DNA of 64,000 nucleotides, from the NCBI RefSeq assembly GCF_023168325.1, contig NZ_AP025688.1, positions 1,674,001-1,738,000 of the forward strand, in the 5' to 3' direction. Each line of letters starts with the position of its first letter. Positions within the stretch are counted from its first letter, which is position 1. Positions 39,399-48,402 of this stretch are shown in pieces. The notes under the pieces were generated by a model that was not told the origin of the DNA, ran no database searches, and was given only the letters and a program-made list of their open reading frames with translations. The translations under genes and the position numbers were made by a program. Source of the DNA: Tsukamurella sp. PLM1 (GTDB lineage: Bacteria > Actinomycetota > Actinomycetes > Mycobacteriales > Mycobacteriaceae).

Positions 39399-39836
39399 AT
39401 GACATTCACTGTGATTCCGCGCACCCGAGCGTTCCGCCGGTTCGTCGCCGGGGGCGCCGTCGTTCTCGGCCTCGGGGCCGTCGTGGCGTGCGCCCCGTCG
39501 GACTCCGGGTCGGTGCCGTCGTTCACCGTGAACCCCAGTGCGGGCGGTCCGGCCTCCTCGGCACCGTCGACCCCCTCGAAGGCGGCGCGTTCCTCGGCCC
39601 CGACCACGACGGCGCCGGCGGCTCCGGTGCAGCCCGTGCCCACCTACGAGGCCCCGTACACCCCGCCGACCACGACCGACTATCCGGCGCAGACGACCGA
39701 GACCGTGCCGACCACGACGCAGCCGCAGACGACGCAGCCGTATCCGACCACCATCGTCATCCCGCCGGGCATCGACCTGCCGCCGGGCGCGCCGCGCACC
39801 ATCACGATCCCGCCGGGCCTGCCGTTCCCGGCCTGA
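39399..39836 (+). CDS. Thr/Pro-rich lipoprotein
   Basis: 145 residues from ATG 39399 (an upstream in-frame ATG at 39363 would add 12 residues without a signal). The signal FRRFVAGGAVVLGLGAVVAC ends in a lipobox Cys at about residue 31. The mature part is low complexity (PTTTQPQTTQPYPTT, IVIPPGIDLPPGAP), suggesting a surface-anchored, extended polypeptide. No recognised domain. Confidence 0.75.
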   Translation: MTFTVIPRTRAFRRFVAGGAVVLGLGAVVACAPSDSGSVPSFTVNPSAGGPASSAPSTPSKAARSSAPTTTAPAAPVQPVPTYEAPYTPPTTTDYPAQTTETVPTTTQPQTTQPYPTTIVIPPGIDLPPGAPRTITIPPGLPFPA

Positions 39837-39858
39837 TTCCGGCGTTCCCGGCGATCCA

Positions 39859-40948
39859 ATGCTGACCAGGGGTTCCTGCGGATCGCGCACCCCGCAGACG
39901 GCCCCGACGTGGTCTGGGTGCCCGGCGCGGCGGCGGCGTACCCGGTGCGCCGCTCGGACGCGTGGCTGGGGCCCGGTCCCGGCATGATCCTGCCGGTCGC
40001 GGTCGACCCGGCGGAGCCGGAGCGCATCACGCTGATCGACGACCGCGACGCTCTGGCCGACGGCCCGCACCTGAGCGGACCGTCGGAGGCGGAGATCGAA
40101 TGCCCGCCCCCGACGGTGGCCGAACTGCTCGACGCCGTCCGGGACGCCGGACACGGCGTGTTCCCCGACGAGCGGCACTTCACGTCCCTCACCGACCTGC
40201 AGTGGGCCGTCGCGCTGCGGCTGGGACAGCTCAGTCTGCATGAGGCGCACCGCATCTCGGTGCTCGGCGCGGCGTCCGATGTGGTGGCGCTGCGGGAGCG
40301 GCTCGAGACGGTGGGCCCGGTGGGCTCGCCGCTGATCCATCGCCCGTCGGCGGTGGAGGACGCGCTGGCCCACCTGCCCCGCGGGGTGATCGGCGCCGGC
40401 GGCCTCGCCGGATCCTTCGCCGCGTTCGCCGCGGTGACCCGGCTCGAGGCCCGGGGCCTGCGCGGTCGACTGCTCGGTCGCACCGACCCGGCGGACCTCA
40501 CAGCGGCGCTGGCGCCCTTCGTCACGGTGTGCGGACCGATCCCCGGTGTCGACGTGGTGCCGCTCGCCGCTCCGTCCCTTCCGGAGCCGGCGGCGCGGAC
40601 ACCGATGGCACGGGGCGCGGCGGGTCCGGGACGACGACGGCGCCCGGATCAGCCGATCGGGCGCTCTGGGATGCGGCGCTCGTCCAGCACGACCGCATCC
40701 TCGCCGCGTACCTCCGCTACGAGACCGATCCGGAACTGCGCCTGCGTTTCCCGGCGATCGGAGACGTGCGCCGACCGCCGACCGCCGCGTTCCACGAGGC
40801 GCTGGCCGTCGCGCAGTCGCTGCGTGCGGACCTGGGACCGTCGGGGCCCGACCATGCGTACGCCTACAGCCGGGCGGTCCGGGAGACCGCCCGGCTGTGG
40901 GCGCTGTGCGAGCGGAACGGTCACCGCGAGGCGCGCGGCGCCCCCTGA
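39859..40948 (+). CDS. Hypothetical protein, family not recognised (two frameshifts)
   Basis: About 363 codons. With one G added to AGGGGTTCC the start reads MLTRGFLRIAHPADGPDVVW from ATG 39859. The middle (DERHFTSLTDLQWAVALRLGQLSLHEAHRISVLGAASDVV, VIGAGGLAGSFAAFAAVTRLEARGL) is soluble and alpha-helical. A second break near 40610 leads into RALWDAALVQHDRILAAYLRYETDPELRLRFPAIGD and AYAYSRAVRETARLWALCERNG. I see no catalytic motif. Its 3' end overlaps the convergent fmdA by 28 bases. Confidence 0.55.
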
Positions 40949-42177
40949 CCGGGATCGATCCGCGTCGGCCCGTCCTTGCCGGGGGTGACGTCGAAGTCGA
41001 AGATCGACGTCGGAATGTACACGGTGGCACAGGAGTTGGGGATGTCGACCACGCCGGACAGGCGGCCCTCGATCGGTGCGGCGCCGAGCAGTAGGTACGC
41101 CTGTTCCGGGCTGTAGCCGAACTTGGTCAGGTAGTCGATCGCGTGCAGGCACGCCCGCTGGTACGCGAGATGGCTGTCCAGGTAGCGCTGTTCGTCGTCG
41201 AGCGTCACCGACGTACCGGAGAACGCGAGGAACTGCTCGTAGCGCGGGCCCACGTCGCCGCCGGGCAGGAAGATCGCGTTCTCGCTGACGCCGTAGGTCT
41301 CCATGCCGCCGGAGATGATGTCGACGTGCAGGTCGATGAACCCGCCCATCTCGATGGCGCCGCAGAAGGTGATCTCGCCGTCGCCCTGGCTGAAGTGCAG
41401 ATCGCCCACCGACAGGTTCGCGCCGTCCACGAACACCGGGTAGAACACGCGCGTGCCGCGGGTGAGGTTCTTGATGTCCTGGTTGCCGCCGTTCTCGCGC
41501 GGCGGCGCGGTGCGCGCGCCCTCTGCGGCGGCCGCGGCGAAGGCGTCGCCCGTGAGGGTGCCGAGGATCGCGTCGTTCGGCTCGGGCGGGAGCGCGAGCG
41601 GCGGCACGCGGTCGGGATCGGTCGCGATGAGCGCCGCCTCGCGGGCGTTCCACCGCGCCAGCAGATCCTTCGACGGTGCCGTGCCCATGAGGCCCGGGTG
41701 GATGATGCCGGTGAAGCTCACGTGCGGCACGTGCCGCGAGGTGGCCGTGTGGCCGGTGAAGTCCCAGACGGCCTTGTAGGCGTCGGGGAACTGCTCGGTG
41801 AGGAAGCCGCCGCCGTTGTCCTTCGCGAAGATGCCCGTATAGCCCCAACCCTGGCCCGCGAGCGGGCCGCTGTCCTCCTGCGGGATCGGGCCCACGTCCA
41901 CGATGTCCACGATGAGCAGGTCGCCCGGCTTCGCGCCCTCGACGGCGATCGGGCCCGACAACGTGTGCACCGTGGTCAGCGGCGCGTTCAGGATGTCCTC
42001 GGCCGAGTCGTCGTTGTGGATGGCACCGTCGAACCACTCGCGGCAGTGCACCCGGAACGTGTCGCCCGGCTTGACCGTGACCGCCGGCGGGATGGCGTAG
42101 TGCCACCGGTTGTGGCCGATCTTCTCCTGATCTGTGAACTTCTTACTCGAATCGAGCGGAAAGACGACTTCGGGCAT
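40921..42177 (-). CDS. fmdA: Formamidase (FmdA/AmdA acetamidase-formamidase family)
   Basis: 418 residues; hydrolyses formamide to ammonia and formate. HCREWFDGAIHND, VDIVDVGPIPQ, GWGYTGIF, FTGIIHPGLMGTAPS and HFSQGDGEITFCGAIEMGG are the family blocks. An upstream small zinc-ribbon gene (FmdB-type) and a downstream-oriented NCS1 permease on the same strand suggest an amide-nitrogen use cluster. Start ATG 42175-42177. Confidence 0.94.
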   Translation of the reverse strand: MPEVVFPLDSSKKFTDQEKIGHNRWHYAIPPAVTVKPGDTFRVHCREWFDGAIHNDDSAEDILNAPLTTVHTLSGPIAVEGAKPGDLLIVDIVDVGPIPQEDSGPLAGQGWGYTGIFAKDNGGGFLTEQFPDAYKAVWDFTGHTATSRHVPHVSFTGIIHPGLMGTAPSKDLLARWNAREAALIATDPDRVPPLALPPEPNDAILGTLTGDAFAAAAAEGARTAPPRENGGNQDIKNLTRGTRVFYPVFVDGANLSVGDLHFSQGDGEITFCGAIEMGGFIDLHVDIISGGMETYGVSENAIFLPGGDVGPRYEQFLAFSGTSVTLDDEQRYLDSHLAYQRACLHAIDYLTKFGYSPEQAYLLLGAAPIEGRLSGVVDIPNSCATVYIPTSIFDFDVTPGKDGPTRIDPGQGAPRASR

Positions 42178-42216
42178 GGGATCTCGGCCTTTCTTCGGTG
42201 GACTACTCGGAGGGAC

Positions 42217-42500
42217 TCAGGGACGGGGAGGCGTGCGTGCCGCGGGTCCGACGGTGCCGGGGCCCGGCCCGGCCGGGGCGCGCCGGCGGGGGCGCCCACG
42301 ACGGCGGGACGATCGGCGGTCGACTTCGTCGCGTCGAGCAGGCGCATTGCGCCGGACGCGCCGTGGCCGAGCCGGGGCGCGGTCATGCCGCGCGGGGCCG
42401 ACGCGCCGCAGCGACACGCCGTGGCATCCGGGACATCGCGCATCGTGAACATCGCGTCGAAAGGTCCACAACTGCCGCAGCGGAATTCATACGTAGGCAT
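42217..42500 (-). CDS. fmdB: FmdB-family zinc-ribbon regulatory protein (one frameshift)
   Basis: About 94 residues. MPTYEFRCGSCGPFDAMF and CRCG supply the two CxxC/CxC zinc knuckles. Adding one C to CTCCCCGTCCC gives the typical ending SDPRHARLPRP and stop at 42217-42219. FmdB proteins are linked to formamidase/acetamidase expression. It starts 80 bases from the divergent HNH gene and precedes fmdA by 39 bases. Confidence 0.85.
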
Positions 42501-42580
42501 GAGTGGAAGGTATTCCTTTCGCCCGGTCCCCGAGGGGAAACTACCGAATCGGTATCGTTTCTCGTGAGTATGGTGGGCCG

Positions 42581-42972
42581 ATGTCCCCGACGTCGCCGTC
42601 GCCACGCAAGTCGGTCCCGCGCAGAACCCGGATCGCCCGTCGCCGGGCGCGCCGCGTCGCGGCGGCCGACAACGACCTGACCGTTGCCGAGTGGGACGAA
42701 CTGGTCGCCCTGTGGGGCGTGTGCGCGTACTGCGGGGCGCGGGCCCGTTCCAGAAGGACTGCGTGCTGCCCATCTCCCGCGGCGGCCGGTACACGCAGCG
42801 GAACGTGGTGCCCGCGTGCCGTTCGTGCAACGCGAGCAAGTGCAACTCCGAGGTCACCGGATGGATGCGACGCAAGAAGCTCGACGAGAAGGCGTTTCTG
42901 CAGGGCCACGCCGAGATCCTGATGCACCTGCGGGTCCGGCCGAACGAGGAGGACGGTGCGCCGACCCCCTGA
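42581..42972 (+). CDS. HNH endonuclease-like protein (one frameshift)
   Basis: About 130 residues. A basic N-terminus (RRTRIARRRARRVAA) is followed by WGVCAYCGA, then KDCVLPISRGGRYTQRNVVPACRSCNASK, a zinc-bound HNH motif in which the first His position reads Cys (DCVLP). One base lost near 42737 separates the two Cys pairs; restoring it joins CGA to GPFQKDC. The role is unknown; standalone HNH proteins of this type occur in many actinobacterial genomes. Confidence 0.8.
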
Positions 42973-42989
42973 AGGGAGGCCGGCGCACC
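42955..42989. terminator. Bidirectional terminator between HNH gene and NCS1 permease
   Basis: GGTGCGCCG (42955-42963) pairs with CGGCGCACC (42981-42989), with further internal C/G pairing. It overlaps the HNH stop and lies just before the convergent permease stop. Confidence 0.65.
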
Positions 42990-42999
42990 GTCGAAGCCG

Positions 43000-44720
43000 T
43001 TACCGCACGGGCGGATCCGCCGGGAGGAGGTGTGCCCCGGACTTGTCCGTGGAGAGGGCGAGCGAGCTGATGTACTGCTTCTCGCCGTTCGGCCCCGGAA
43101 TCGCGGAGGCCACCATGTCGGGCCGCTCGAACTCGATCCCGGTCACACAGCACAGGAGCTTCTCGCCCGACGGGTTGCCGTCCTCGTCGAACATCGGCAG
43201 GTCGATCCCGTCGTCGCCGCGCCGCAGGTAGTACCTGCCGCGGGTGGCGACCGCCAGCACGGGCGGCAGCACCAATGCGAGCACCAGCGCGACCAGCGGC
43301 GAGTAGGGCTGCAGCGCCGGGCCGAGGAGCCCGAAGAAGGTGGCGATCGACAGGCCGCCGGCGACGACGACCGAGACGAACCCGACGGGGTTCACGGCGT
43401 ACAGCATGCCGCGGCGGAACTCCGGGTCCTTCGGAGAGATCTTCAGCAGATACTTGTTGATCGCGATATCGCTGGCCACGGCCACGATCCAGGCGATGCC
43501 GCAGTTGGCGTAGAAGCCGAGGATCGAGTTGAGGAAGCTGAACATGTCGGCCTCCATGAGCACCAGCGCGATCGCCACGTTGAGCACCACGAAGACGAGG
43601 CGGCCCGGGTAGGTCCTGGTGACGCGGGTGAAGCTGTTGGTCCACGCGAGCGAGCCCGAGTACGCGTTGGTCACGTTGATCTTGATCTGGCTGATCACCA
43701 CGAGGATCACGGCCAGGGTGATCGCGAGCCAACCGGGCAGGAAGTCGGAGTAGATCTCCACGAACTGGTGCACCGGCTCGTTGGCGATTCCGGCGTTGTC
43801 GGCGGTCTGAGCGATCAGGTAGACGGCGAGGAACAGGCCGACGACCTGCTTGATGGCGCCGAAGACGACCCACCCCGGTCCGGCGGTGAGCATCGCGGTC
43901 CACCAGGCGCGACGGTTCTGCGCGGTCTTGGGCGGCATGAACCGCAGGTAGTCGATCTGCTCGGCGATCTGCGCGATGAGGGAGAGGCAGACGCCGGCGG
44001 CCAGCATGGTGCCGGCGAGGCTCACGCCGTGCCCGGCGGGCGTGGCGGAGACGACGGTGCCGGCACCGTCGCGCACGATGTCGGTACCCGAGTACGCGAA
44101 GAAGTCACCGATGGCCTCCGGGTGGCGCAGCAGGAGGTAGGCGAACGGCAGCGCCATCATCACGAGCCAGATCGGCGTGGTCCAGACCTGGAGCTTCGCG
44201 AGGGTGTTCATGCCGTAGATCACCAGGGGGATCACGAGTACGGAGCTCACGAGGTAGCCGACGGGCAAGGGGATGCCGAGGCCGAGTTCGAGGCCCTGCG
44301 CCATGATCGCGCCCTCGAGTGCGAAGAAGATGAAGGTGAACGACGCGAAGATCACGTTCGTCAGCACCGAGCCGTAGTAGCCGAATCCGCTGCCGCGGGT
44401 GATCAGGTCGAGGTCGATGTTGTACCGCGCCGCGTAGTACGACAGGGGCAGCCCGGTCGCCATGATGACGATCGCGAAGAACCCGATCCCCAGCAGCGCG
44501 TTGCCCGTACCGCCCGCGATGCCGATGTTCGCGCCGATCGCGAAATCCGCGAGGTAGGCGATGCCGCCCAGCGCCGAGGTGGCGACCACGGCGGGTCCCC
44601 ACTTGCGGTAGCTGCGCGGCGCGAAGCGCAGCGTGTAGTCCTCGAGGGTCTCGCGGGCGGCGGCGTCGCGGAGCCCGCTCGACGGTGCGCCGGTCGTCTC
44701 CGGGGTTGTAGTGCTGTCAC
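43000..44720 (-). CDS. NCS1-family nucleobase/allantoin-type permease (N-terminal frameshift)
   Basis: About 570 residues and 12 membrane spans. The N-terminal LRFAPRSYRKWGPAVVATSALGG is the NCS1 entry motif; DFAIGANIGIAGGTGNALLG, ITRGSGFGYYGSVL and NVTNAYSGSLAWTNSF follow. A soluble C-terminal tail (about 65 residues, YYLRRGDDGIDLPMFDEDG) is unusual. A GTG at 44718-44720 with GGAAGGA is the best start but is out of phase with the main frame, so another base is probably missing near 44710. Close to fmdA and fmdB, so a nitrogen-source uptake role is likely; substrate unknown. Confidence 0.88.
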
Positions 44721-44812
44721 GGTGATCCTTCCGTCTCGAGCCGTCCGGCTCGGGTTGGAAGAATCGTGCGGGGACCGCGTTCGGTCGGGGTGACCCGGCG
44801 GTAACGGGTCGG

Positions 44813-45622
44813 TTACGGCGTCGACGGGGATGTGACGGCGGTGTTGCCCGCCGCGCGCTGGGCCTGGTCCTCCTTGCGCTTGACCGAGTCCCGGATCTGA
44901 TCGATGTTCTCGCGGAGCATGTCGGCGACCAGCTCGTCGGTGCGCGGATCGGCGAGCACCTGCAGCACCATGCGGAAGGTGGTGTCCACGATCAGCTGGA
45001 TGATCTCGTCGTGGAACGGGATGTACTTGACCCGTCTGGTCTGCGGGTCGTTCTTGATCGTCTCGAGGATCATGCCGCTCATCTCGGGCTTGTTCTCCTC
45101 GAGGGCGGCGGCGATGTTCTTGGTGTAGTGACCGGTCTTGAGGACTTCGGTGACCTCGTCGAGCACGGCCACGGTGATCGGCCGCTTGACCGCGTCGACG
45201 ACGGTGTCGGTGGCCCGGTTCACGACGGCCGCGGTGATCCGGTCCCCGTAGAGCCGGTCGATCGCCCGGGCCAGGCGTGCCAGCGCGACCGCGATGCGGA
45301 TCAGGCGGAACAGTCGGGGCGCGGGGCTCGGCACGACGAGAGCGGGGATCATACCCAGCAGTTCGTACCAGTTGACCAGGAGGAACTTGCGGTGCCAGCC
45401 CACCTGACGCCAGCGGTAGAGGAACTCGATCGCGAACACCGCGCAGATCACCGCGTCGAGGATGAGCACGGCGTTGCGGGTCCGGTCGGCCACGTCGAAG
45501 AAGGTGATCCACACGATGAGGCCGACGGAGACGAACGCGAGCACCACCATCGTCCAGTCGGTCCACAGGACGGGTGGCTTGCGGGGGTAGGGCGCGCGGC
45601 CGGCGTCGGTCGATGTGCTCAT
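44813..45622 (-). CDS. Voltage-sensor-like four-helix membrane protein without pore
   Basis: 269 residues. Four spans occupy about 20-125: WTMVVLAFVSVGLIVWITFF, AVLILDAVICAVFAIEFLYR (S2 with the acidic gating-charge partner), FLLVNWYELLGMIPALVV and an S4-like RLFRLIRIAVALARLARAI with Arg every third residue. No pore helices or selectivity filter follow; the remaining 145 residues are a soluble helical domain (LDEVTEVLKTGHYTKNIAAAL). It resembles proteins annotated as ion transporters in Actinobacteria. Proton or regulatory function is inferred, not shown. Confidence 0.75.
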   Translation of the reverse strand: MSTSTDAGRAPYPRKPPVLWTDWTMVVLAFVSVGLIVWITFFDVADRTRNAVLILDAVICAVFAIEFLYRWRQVGWHRKFLLVNWYELLGMIPALVVPSPAPRLFRLIRIAVALARLARAIDRLYGDRITAAVVNRATDTVVDAVKRPITVAVLDEVTEVLKTGHYTKNIAAALEENKPEMSGMILETIKNDPQTRRVKYIPFHDEIIQLIVDTTFRMVLQVLADPRTDELVADMLRENIDQIRDSVKRKEDQAQRAAGNTAVTSPSTP

Positions 45623-45664
45623 CGCCACCGACGATACGCAGTGCCGACCGCGCTCCGCGGGAAG

Positions 45665-46606
45665 TCAGGCCTGCGGTTTCACCAGGCGCTGCACGTCGTC
45701 GATGATGCGTCCGGCGCCGATCACGCCGATGCCCACCATCCAGGTCTCGTCCTCGACGGCGAAGGCGCGGTTCGCGGCCACGGCGGGCAGTGAGCCCCAG
45801 CGCGAGGTCACGGCCTGCGCGGTGGCGGTCGAATTGGCGCCGAGGGTGTGGAAGACGTAGTCGCCGTTGATCTCACCGAAGTTCTCCAGTGACGGCTCGA
45901 TCATCGAGTACTCGCCCCACTGCTTCGGCGGGATGCTGAAGCCCATCGCGGTGATCACGCTGCCCGAGAAGGTGCCCGGGCCGTAGATCCGGAACGTGCC
46001 GCCTCCCCGCCACCGCACGATCGAGACGGACTTGCCGGGGGCGCCGACCTTCCGTCCCACCTCCGTGGCCCGGGAATCGAGGTCCGCCAGCTGCTTGTTC
46101 ATCTCCTCGGAGCGGTTCACCGCCGTGGCGGTGATGTTCGCCTGCTCCTTCCAGTTGGTGCCGGTGTCCACGGAGTACACGGTGGGGGCGATGGCGGACA
46201 GCTGCTGGTACAGCTTCTCGTGCCGCACCTTCGAGCCGATGATGAGATCGGGCTTGAGGGCGGCGATCGCCTCGATGTCCGGGCCGGCGATCAGCCCCAC
46301 GTTCGCGGTCCCGCCCAGTTTGTCGCGCAGGTAGCCGGGGAAGCCGTCGTTCGCGGCGGCGACGGCGGCTCCGACCGGCGTGATGCCCAGCGCGACCAGC
46401 GCGTCCGTGTGCGGCGAGTCGATCACCACGATCCGCTGCGGGTTCGCCGGGACCTTCGTCTCACCCATCGCGTGGGCGACGGTGCGCGTCTCGGCGGCGG
46501 CGTCGCCCTCGGCGCTCGAACCGCACGCGGCGAGGGTGGCGGCGGTCGCGAGGGCGACTGTCGCGGCGAGGAATCGGCGCCGGCTCGGGCGCGGGGAGGT
46601 CGTCAT
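45665..46606 (-). CDS. Iron-siderophore-type ABC substrate-binding lipoprotein
   Basis: 313 residues. A twin-arginine-like signal (RPSRRRFLAATVALATAA) ends at lipobox LAAC near residue 28. The mature protein is a class III binding fold: PQRIVVIDSPHTDALVALGI, IEAIAALKPDLIIG, LGANSTATAQAVTSRWGSLPAVAANRAFAVED. This is typical of FecB/FepB-like siderophore receptors. No permease or ATPase genes are adjacent. An IdeR/DtxR-like box lies 20-38 bases upstream, suggesting iron repression. Confidence 0.87.
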   Translation of the reverse strand: MTTSPRPSRRRFLAATVALATAATLAACGSSAEGDAAAETRTVAHAMGETKVPANPQRIVVIDSPHTDALVALGITPVGAAVAAANDGFPGYLRDKLGGTANVGLIAGPDIEAIAALKPDLIIGSKVRHEKLYQQLSAIAPTVYSVDTGTNWKEQANITATAVNRSEEMNKQLADLDSRATEVGRKVGAPGKSVSIVRWRGGGTFRIYGPGTFSGSVITAMGFSIPPKQWGEYSMIEPSLENFGEINGDYVFHTLGANSTATAQAVTSRWGSLPAVAANRAFAVEDETWMVGIGVIGAGRIIDDVQRLVKPQA

Positions 46607-46625
46607 GGCGGTAGACGCTAGCAGG

Positions 46626-46644
46626 TGTGGTTAGGGTTACCTGA
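46626..46644 (-). promoter_or_regulatory. IdeR/DtxR-type iron box
   Basis: The 19 bases 46626-46644 contain TTAGGGTTACCTGA and match about 14 of 19 positions of TTAGGTTAGGCTAACCTAA. It lies 20-38 bases before the start of the siderophore-binding lipoprotein gene, in promoter position. Confidence 0.6.
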
Positions 46645-46723
46645 TCTACGTCCCGCCGATTCGCCGCGCGCGGTCCGTGTTCCGCTCACGCGTCCCAGAG
46701 GGACGGCCCGGTAGCGTGGAGGG

Positions 46724-47730
46724 GTGGCGAACCTCTATGCGATCAGTGACCTGCACGTGGGGCACCGCGGGAACGAGGGCATCGTCGATCGGGTCCGGAG
46801 CGCGTCGGGCGCGGATTGGCTGATCCTGGCCGGCGACCTGTGCGAGCGCACGGACCAGCTCGACGAGGTGCTCGCGGCCATCGTCCCGCGCTTCGCGACA
46901 GTGATCTGGGTGCCCGGTAACCACGAGCTGTACACCACCTCCAAGGACCCGATGCAGGTCTTCGGCGAGCCCCGGTACGAGCACCTGGTGCAGATCTGCC
47001 GGCACCACGGCGTTCTCACCCCCGAGGATCCGTATCCCGTCTTCGAGGATGAGTCCGGTCCGGTCACGATCGTCCCGATGTTCCTGCTCTACGACTACAC
47101 GTTCCGGGACGACGGGCTCACGGCGCTGCAGGCGCTGAGCCGGGCGAAGGACAACAACGTGGTCGCCACCGACGAGTTCCTGCTCTCGCCGGAGCCCTAC
47201 GCGACGCGCGAGGCGTGGTGCCGGGCGCGGCTCGAATACACCAGCCGTCGCCTCGCCGCGCTGCCGGCCGGGACGCGGACCGTTCTGGTCAACCACTGGC
47301 CCTGCGGCGCGAACCCACCGAGGTCCTGTTCTACCCGGACTTCCAGCTGTGGTGCGGCACCGTCGAAACGCGGGACTGGCACACGCGCCACCGGGCGGAG
47401 GCGGTGGTCTACGGACACCTGCACATCCCGCGGACCACCTGGTACGACGGCGTCCGGTTCGAGGAGGTGTCAGTCGGCTACCCCCGGGAGTGGAAGCAGC
47501 GCGGCCTGCCCGAGCCGCTGCTGCGCCGGATCCTGCCGGCGCCGGACTACACGCCCGAGACCATCGGCCCGTACGGCCTGCACTTCGAGGTGGATCCCGA
47601 ATACCGGGACCCCGCCAAGCTCGAAGCCGCCCGCGCCGCCGCACGGGCGCGGGCCGGTGACCCGCGGCAGGCGGCCCGCACGCGCATCGCCGAACGGAAG
47701 GCCGCCCGGGAGAAGGGGAATCAGCTGTGA
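46724..47730 (+). CDS. Metallophosphoesterase, Rv2795c-like (one frameshift)
   Basis: About 335 residues from GTG 46724. Calcineurin-like motifs are AISDLHVGH, LILAGDLCE, VPGNHELY, VLVNHWP and VVYGHLHIP. One C is missing near 47307; restoring it joins NHWP to LRREPTEVLFYPDFQLW. In Mycobacteria the same gene sits just before pptT and truB and has been implicated in controlling phosphopantetheinylation. The stop overlaps the pptT start. Confidence 0.9.
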
Positions 47731-48401
47731 TCCTGCAGTCCATGCTGCCGCGCGGAGTGGTGGCGCGGGAGGCGCACGCCGACGTCGCCGCGCCGCTGCA
47801 CCCGCGCGAGGCCGCGCAGATCGCCAAGGCCGTGCCCAAGCGGCGGGCCGAGTACGCGACGGTCCGCCACCTTGCCCGCGAGGCGCTGGGGGAGTTGGGG
47901 ATCGGCGACGCCGTGCTCGTCAAGGGCGAAGGTGGGGGCGTCGACTGGCCGCGCAACGTGGTCGGCGCTCTCACGCACTGCGACGGTTACCGCGGTGCGG
48001 TGGTGGGCTTCCGGATGGGGGTGCGCACCGTCGGGATCGACGCGGAGCCGCACCTGCCCCTGCCCGACAAGGTGCTCCCGACGGTGTCGGTCGAGTCCGA
48101 GCGCGAGGTGCTCGCCGAGCGCCCCGACGACGGGCTGCACTGGGATCGCCTGCTGTTCTGCGCCAAGGAGGCCACGTACAAGGCGTGGAACCCGATCACC
48201 GGGCGGTGGCTGGGATTCGAGGACGCGGAGATCACCTTCGATCTCACCGAGCGCACGGACGACGCGACGGCCGCAGGCACGTTCCGCTCCCGAATCCTCA
48301 TCGACGGCCGCACCACCGACGGCGGCGCGCCGGTGGCCGCCTTCGACGGGCGGTGGCGGATCACCGAAGGCCTCATCGTCACCTCGATCGCGGTGGTGTG
48401 A
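47727..48401 (+). CDS. pptT: 4'-phosphopantetheinyl transferase PptT
   Basis: 224 residues from GTG 47727. Activates acyl and peptidyl carrier proteins of polyketide, mycolate and siderophore synthases. GIDAEPHLPLP (Mg-binding Asp/Glu) and FCAKEATYKAWNP (KExxYK) are the Sfp-type signature. Coupled to the metallophosphatase by a 4-base overlap; truB follows after one base. Confidence 0.95.
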   Translation: MILQSMLPRGVVAREAHADVAAPLHPREAAQIAKAVPKRRAEYATVRHLAREALGELGIGDAVLVKGEGGGVDWPRNVVGALTHCDGYRGAVVGFRMGVRTVGIDAEPHLPLPDKVLPTVSVESEREVLAERPDDGLHWDRLLFCAKEATYKAWNPITGRWLGFEDAEITFDLTERTDDATAAGTFRSRILIDGRTTDGGAPVAAFDGRWRITEGLIVTSIAVV

Positions 48402-48402
48402 G

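Noticed and set aside
45651..45664. A further copy of the array A motif (TCCGCGGGAA) between two genes
   Set aside because: Only one isolated copy without dyad or phasing; compatible with chance at this GC content.
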